NCBI GenBank assembly: GCA_964349455.1
Contig: CAYGGG010000015.1
Coordinates: 1 to 17,797, forward strand
Source of the DNA: CSSED10-109M sp964349455
GTDB taxonomy: Bacteria > Bacillota_I > Bacilli_A > RF39 > UBA660
DNA length: 17,797 nt
Reading direction: 5' to 3'
Positions 17,263 through 17,797 of this stretch are shown piece by piece. Numbering within the stretch: the stretch's first letter is position 1; each line of letters starts with the position of its first letter. The notes under the pieces are model-generated. The model was not told where the DNA came from and did not search any database. It worked only from the letters and a program-made list of their open reading frames with translations. A program made the position numbers and the translations under genes.

Positions 17263-17797
17263 ATTATATCACCACCAAAAAAATAAACAACCATTTGTAA
17301 TGAAACTAAAACCCCATTATGAATAAAGTGAAGGCCGATTGGGACGAAGAAGTTTTTGCTTTTATAAAGTGCATATGCAAATACAAAACCGGGAATTGAA
17401 TAAGGAATTATGTATAAGAATTGACCAATTGTTTCAGAATTAACGACATGAATTAAACCAAAAAGGAATCCAGAAACAAAGATGAATAAAAACGGATTTT
17501 TAAAAACATAGTAAAATGAACCGCGAAAAACTAATTCTTCTAAAATAGGTGCAACAATTACGGCTGAGATATAAATTAAAAGTGGATTGGTTTGAAATAA
17601 TTGTCTAACCATTTGTTCATTATCAGAAAGATCTTTTGTGACAAAAAAGTATAAAATTAGATTAGCAACCGCCATCAGTCCTAAAGCTACAAACCAATAG
17701 GGAAGATAAGTTTTAAATAAATATTTGTGGGTTTTTTTTAAAGTATTAAAATCATTTATTAGTTTTGGAATTTCGTTTGCTGAAATTGATAAATTTG
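17259..17797 (-). CDS. CPBP-family intramembrane glutamic protease, N-terminus outside window
   Basis: The frame is open from the TGA at 17261-17259 to the window edge: 178 residues are visible, 40 of them upstream of the first in-window ATG at 17675. The real start is therefore off the window and that ATG is probably internal. Several hydrophobic membrane helices are evident. The CPBP (Abi/Rce1-like) signatures are all present: EELVFRG (visible residues 86-92), FGLIH (His116) and HFIHN (His156/Asn160). The family includes CAAX prenyl endopeptidases and bacterial bacteriocin-immunity or maturation proteins; the substrate here is unknown. It shares an operon with the phosphoesterase downstream (4-base TTGA overlap), whose ribosome site lies in its final codons. 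Confidence 0.9.
   Translation of the reverse strand, partial: NLSISANEIPKLINDFNTLKKTHKYLFKTYLPYWFVALGLMAVANLILYFFVTKDLSDNEQMVRQLFQTNPLLIYISAVIVAPILEELVFRGSFYYVFKNPFLFIFVSGFLFGLIHVVNSETIGQFLYIIPYSIPGFVFAYALYKSKNFFVPIGLHFIHNGVLVSLQMVVYFFGGDII

Noticed and set aside
17673..17675. ATG at 17675 as the true start of the CPBP protease
   Set aside because: The frame stays open for 40 more codons to the edge, the codons read as a plausible continuation, and no ribosome site precedes this ATG; the gene is partial.
4216..17797. UGA read as tryptophan (Mycoplasma code)
   Set aside because: Many genes end at UGA at the family's expected length, UGG serves for Trp, and no in-frame UGA is needed inside any conserved domain.

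Overview
The window is a low-GC, gene-dense stretch of a bacterial chromosome. It starts inside an rRNA operon (3' part of 16S, a tRNA-free spacer, 23S, 5S, terminator). It then runs through two mostly housekeeping gene clusters on the + strand and ends with three minus-strand genes. AT-rich codons, the Bacillus-type 16S-23S spacer element, strong Shine-Dalgarno sites matching the 16S 3' end, and the gene content (tsaE-tsaB-tsaD, pcrA, single gltX, lepA) point to an uncultured Bacillota/Mycoplasmatota-type bacterium (RF39-, Izemoplasma- or Acholeplasma-like). The exact lineage cannot be fixed without a 16S search. UGA ends many genes (tsaE, tsaD, galU, the lipoprotein, both right-end membrane genes) and Trp is UGG, so this is the standard bacterial code, not the Mycoplasma code.

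Layout. 1-4142: rRNA operon, with a long pre-23S processing stem formed by the two spacers and a clear terminator after 5S. 4143-4796: a small cysteine-rich lipoprotein gene and a non-coding AT-rich region that holds the tsaE promoter. 4797-6815: tsaE-tsaB-tsaD, the t6A tRNA-modification cluster, with overlapping or near-abutting genes and no rimI. 6816-8252: an AAA+ ATPase/DUF4143 gene preceded by a duplicated repeat and closed by its own terminator. 8250-14568: an apparent operon pcrA - small membrane protein (56 aa) - galU - lepA - gltX, ending in a terminator whose loop holds the gltX stop codon. 14545-15880: a second, different AAA+/DUF4143 ATPase, again preceded by a duplicated palindrome and a strong promoter and closed by a bidirectional terminator. 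15867-17797 (minus strand): a cysteine-motif hypothetical protein with its own promoter, then a membrane-anchored metallophosphoesterase translationally coupled to a CPBP intramembrane protease that runs off the right edge.

Most genes serve translation: rRNA, t6A synthesis, EF4/LepA and glutamyl-tRNA synthetase. PcrA serves DNA repair and GalU serves envelope sugar-nucleotide supply. The two DUF4143 ATPases look like cassettes set between the housekeeping units, each with its own promoter and terminator. No complete known defence system, CRISPR array, transposase or prophage is visible. The most unusual items are the parallel repeat structures in front of the two DUF4143 genes, the 13-cysteine lipoprotein, the regular C-x4-C-x4-C-x4-C protein, and the small membrane ORF inside the pcrA-galU operon.
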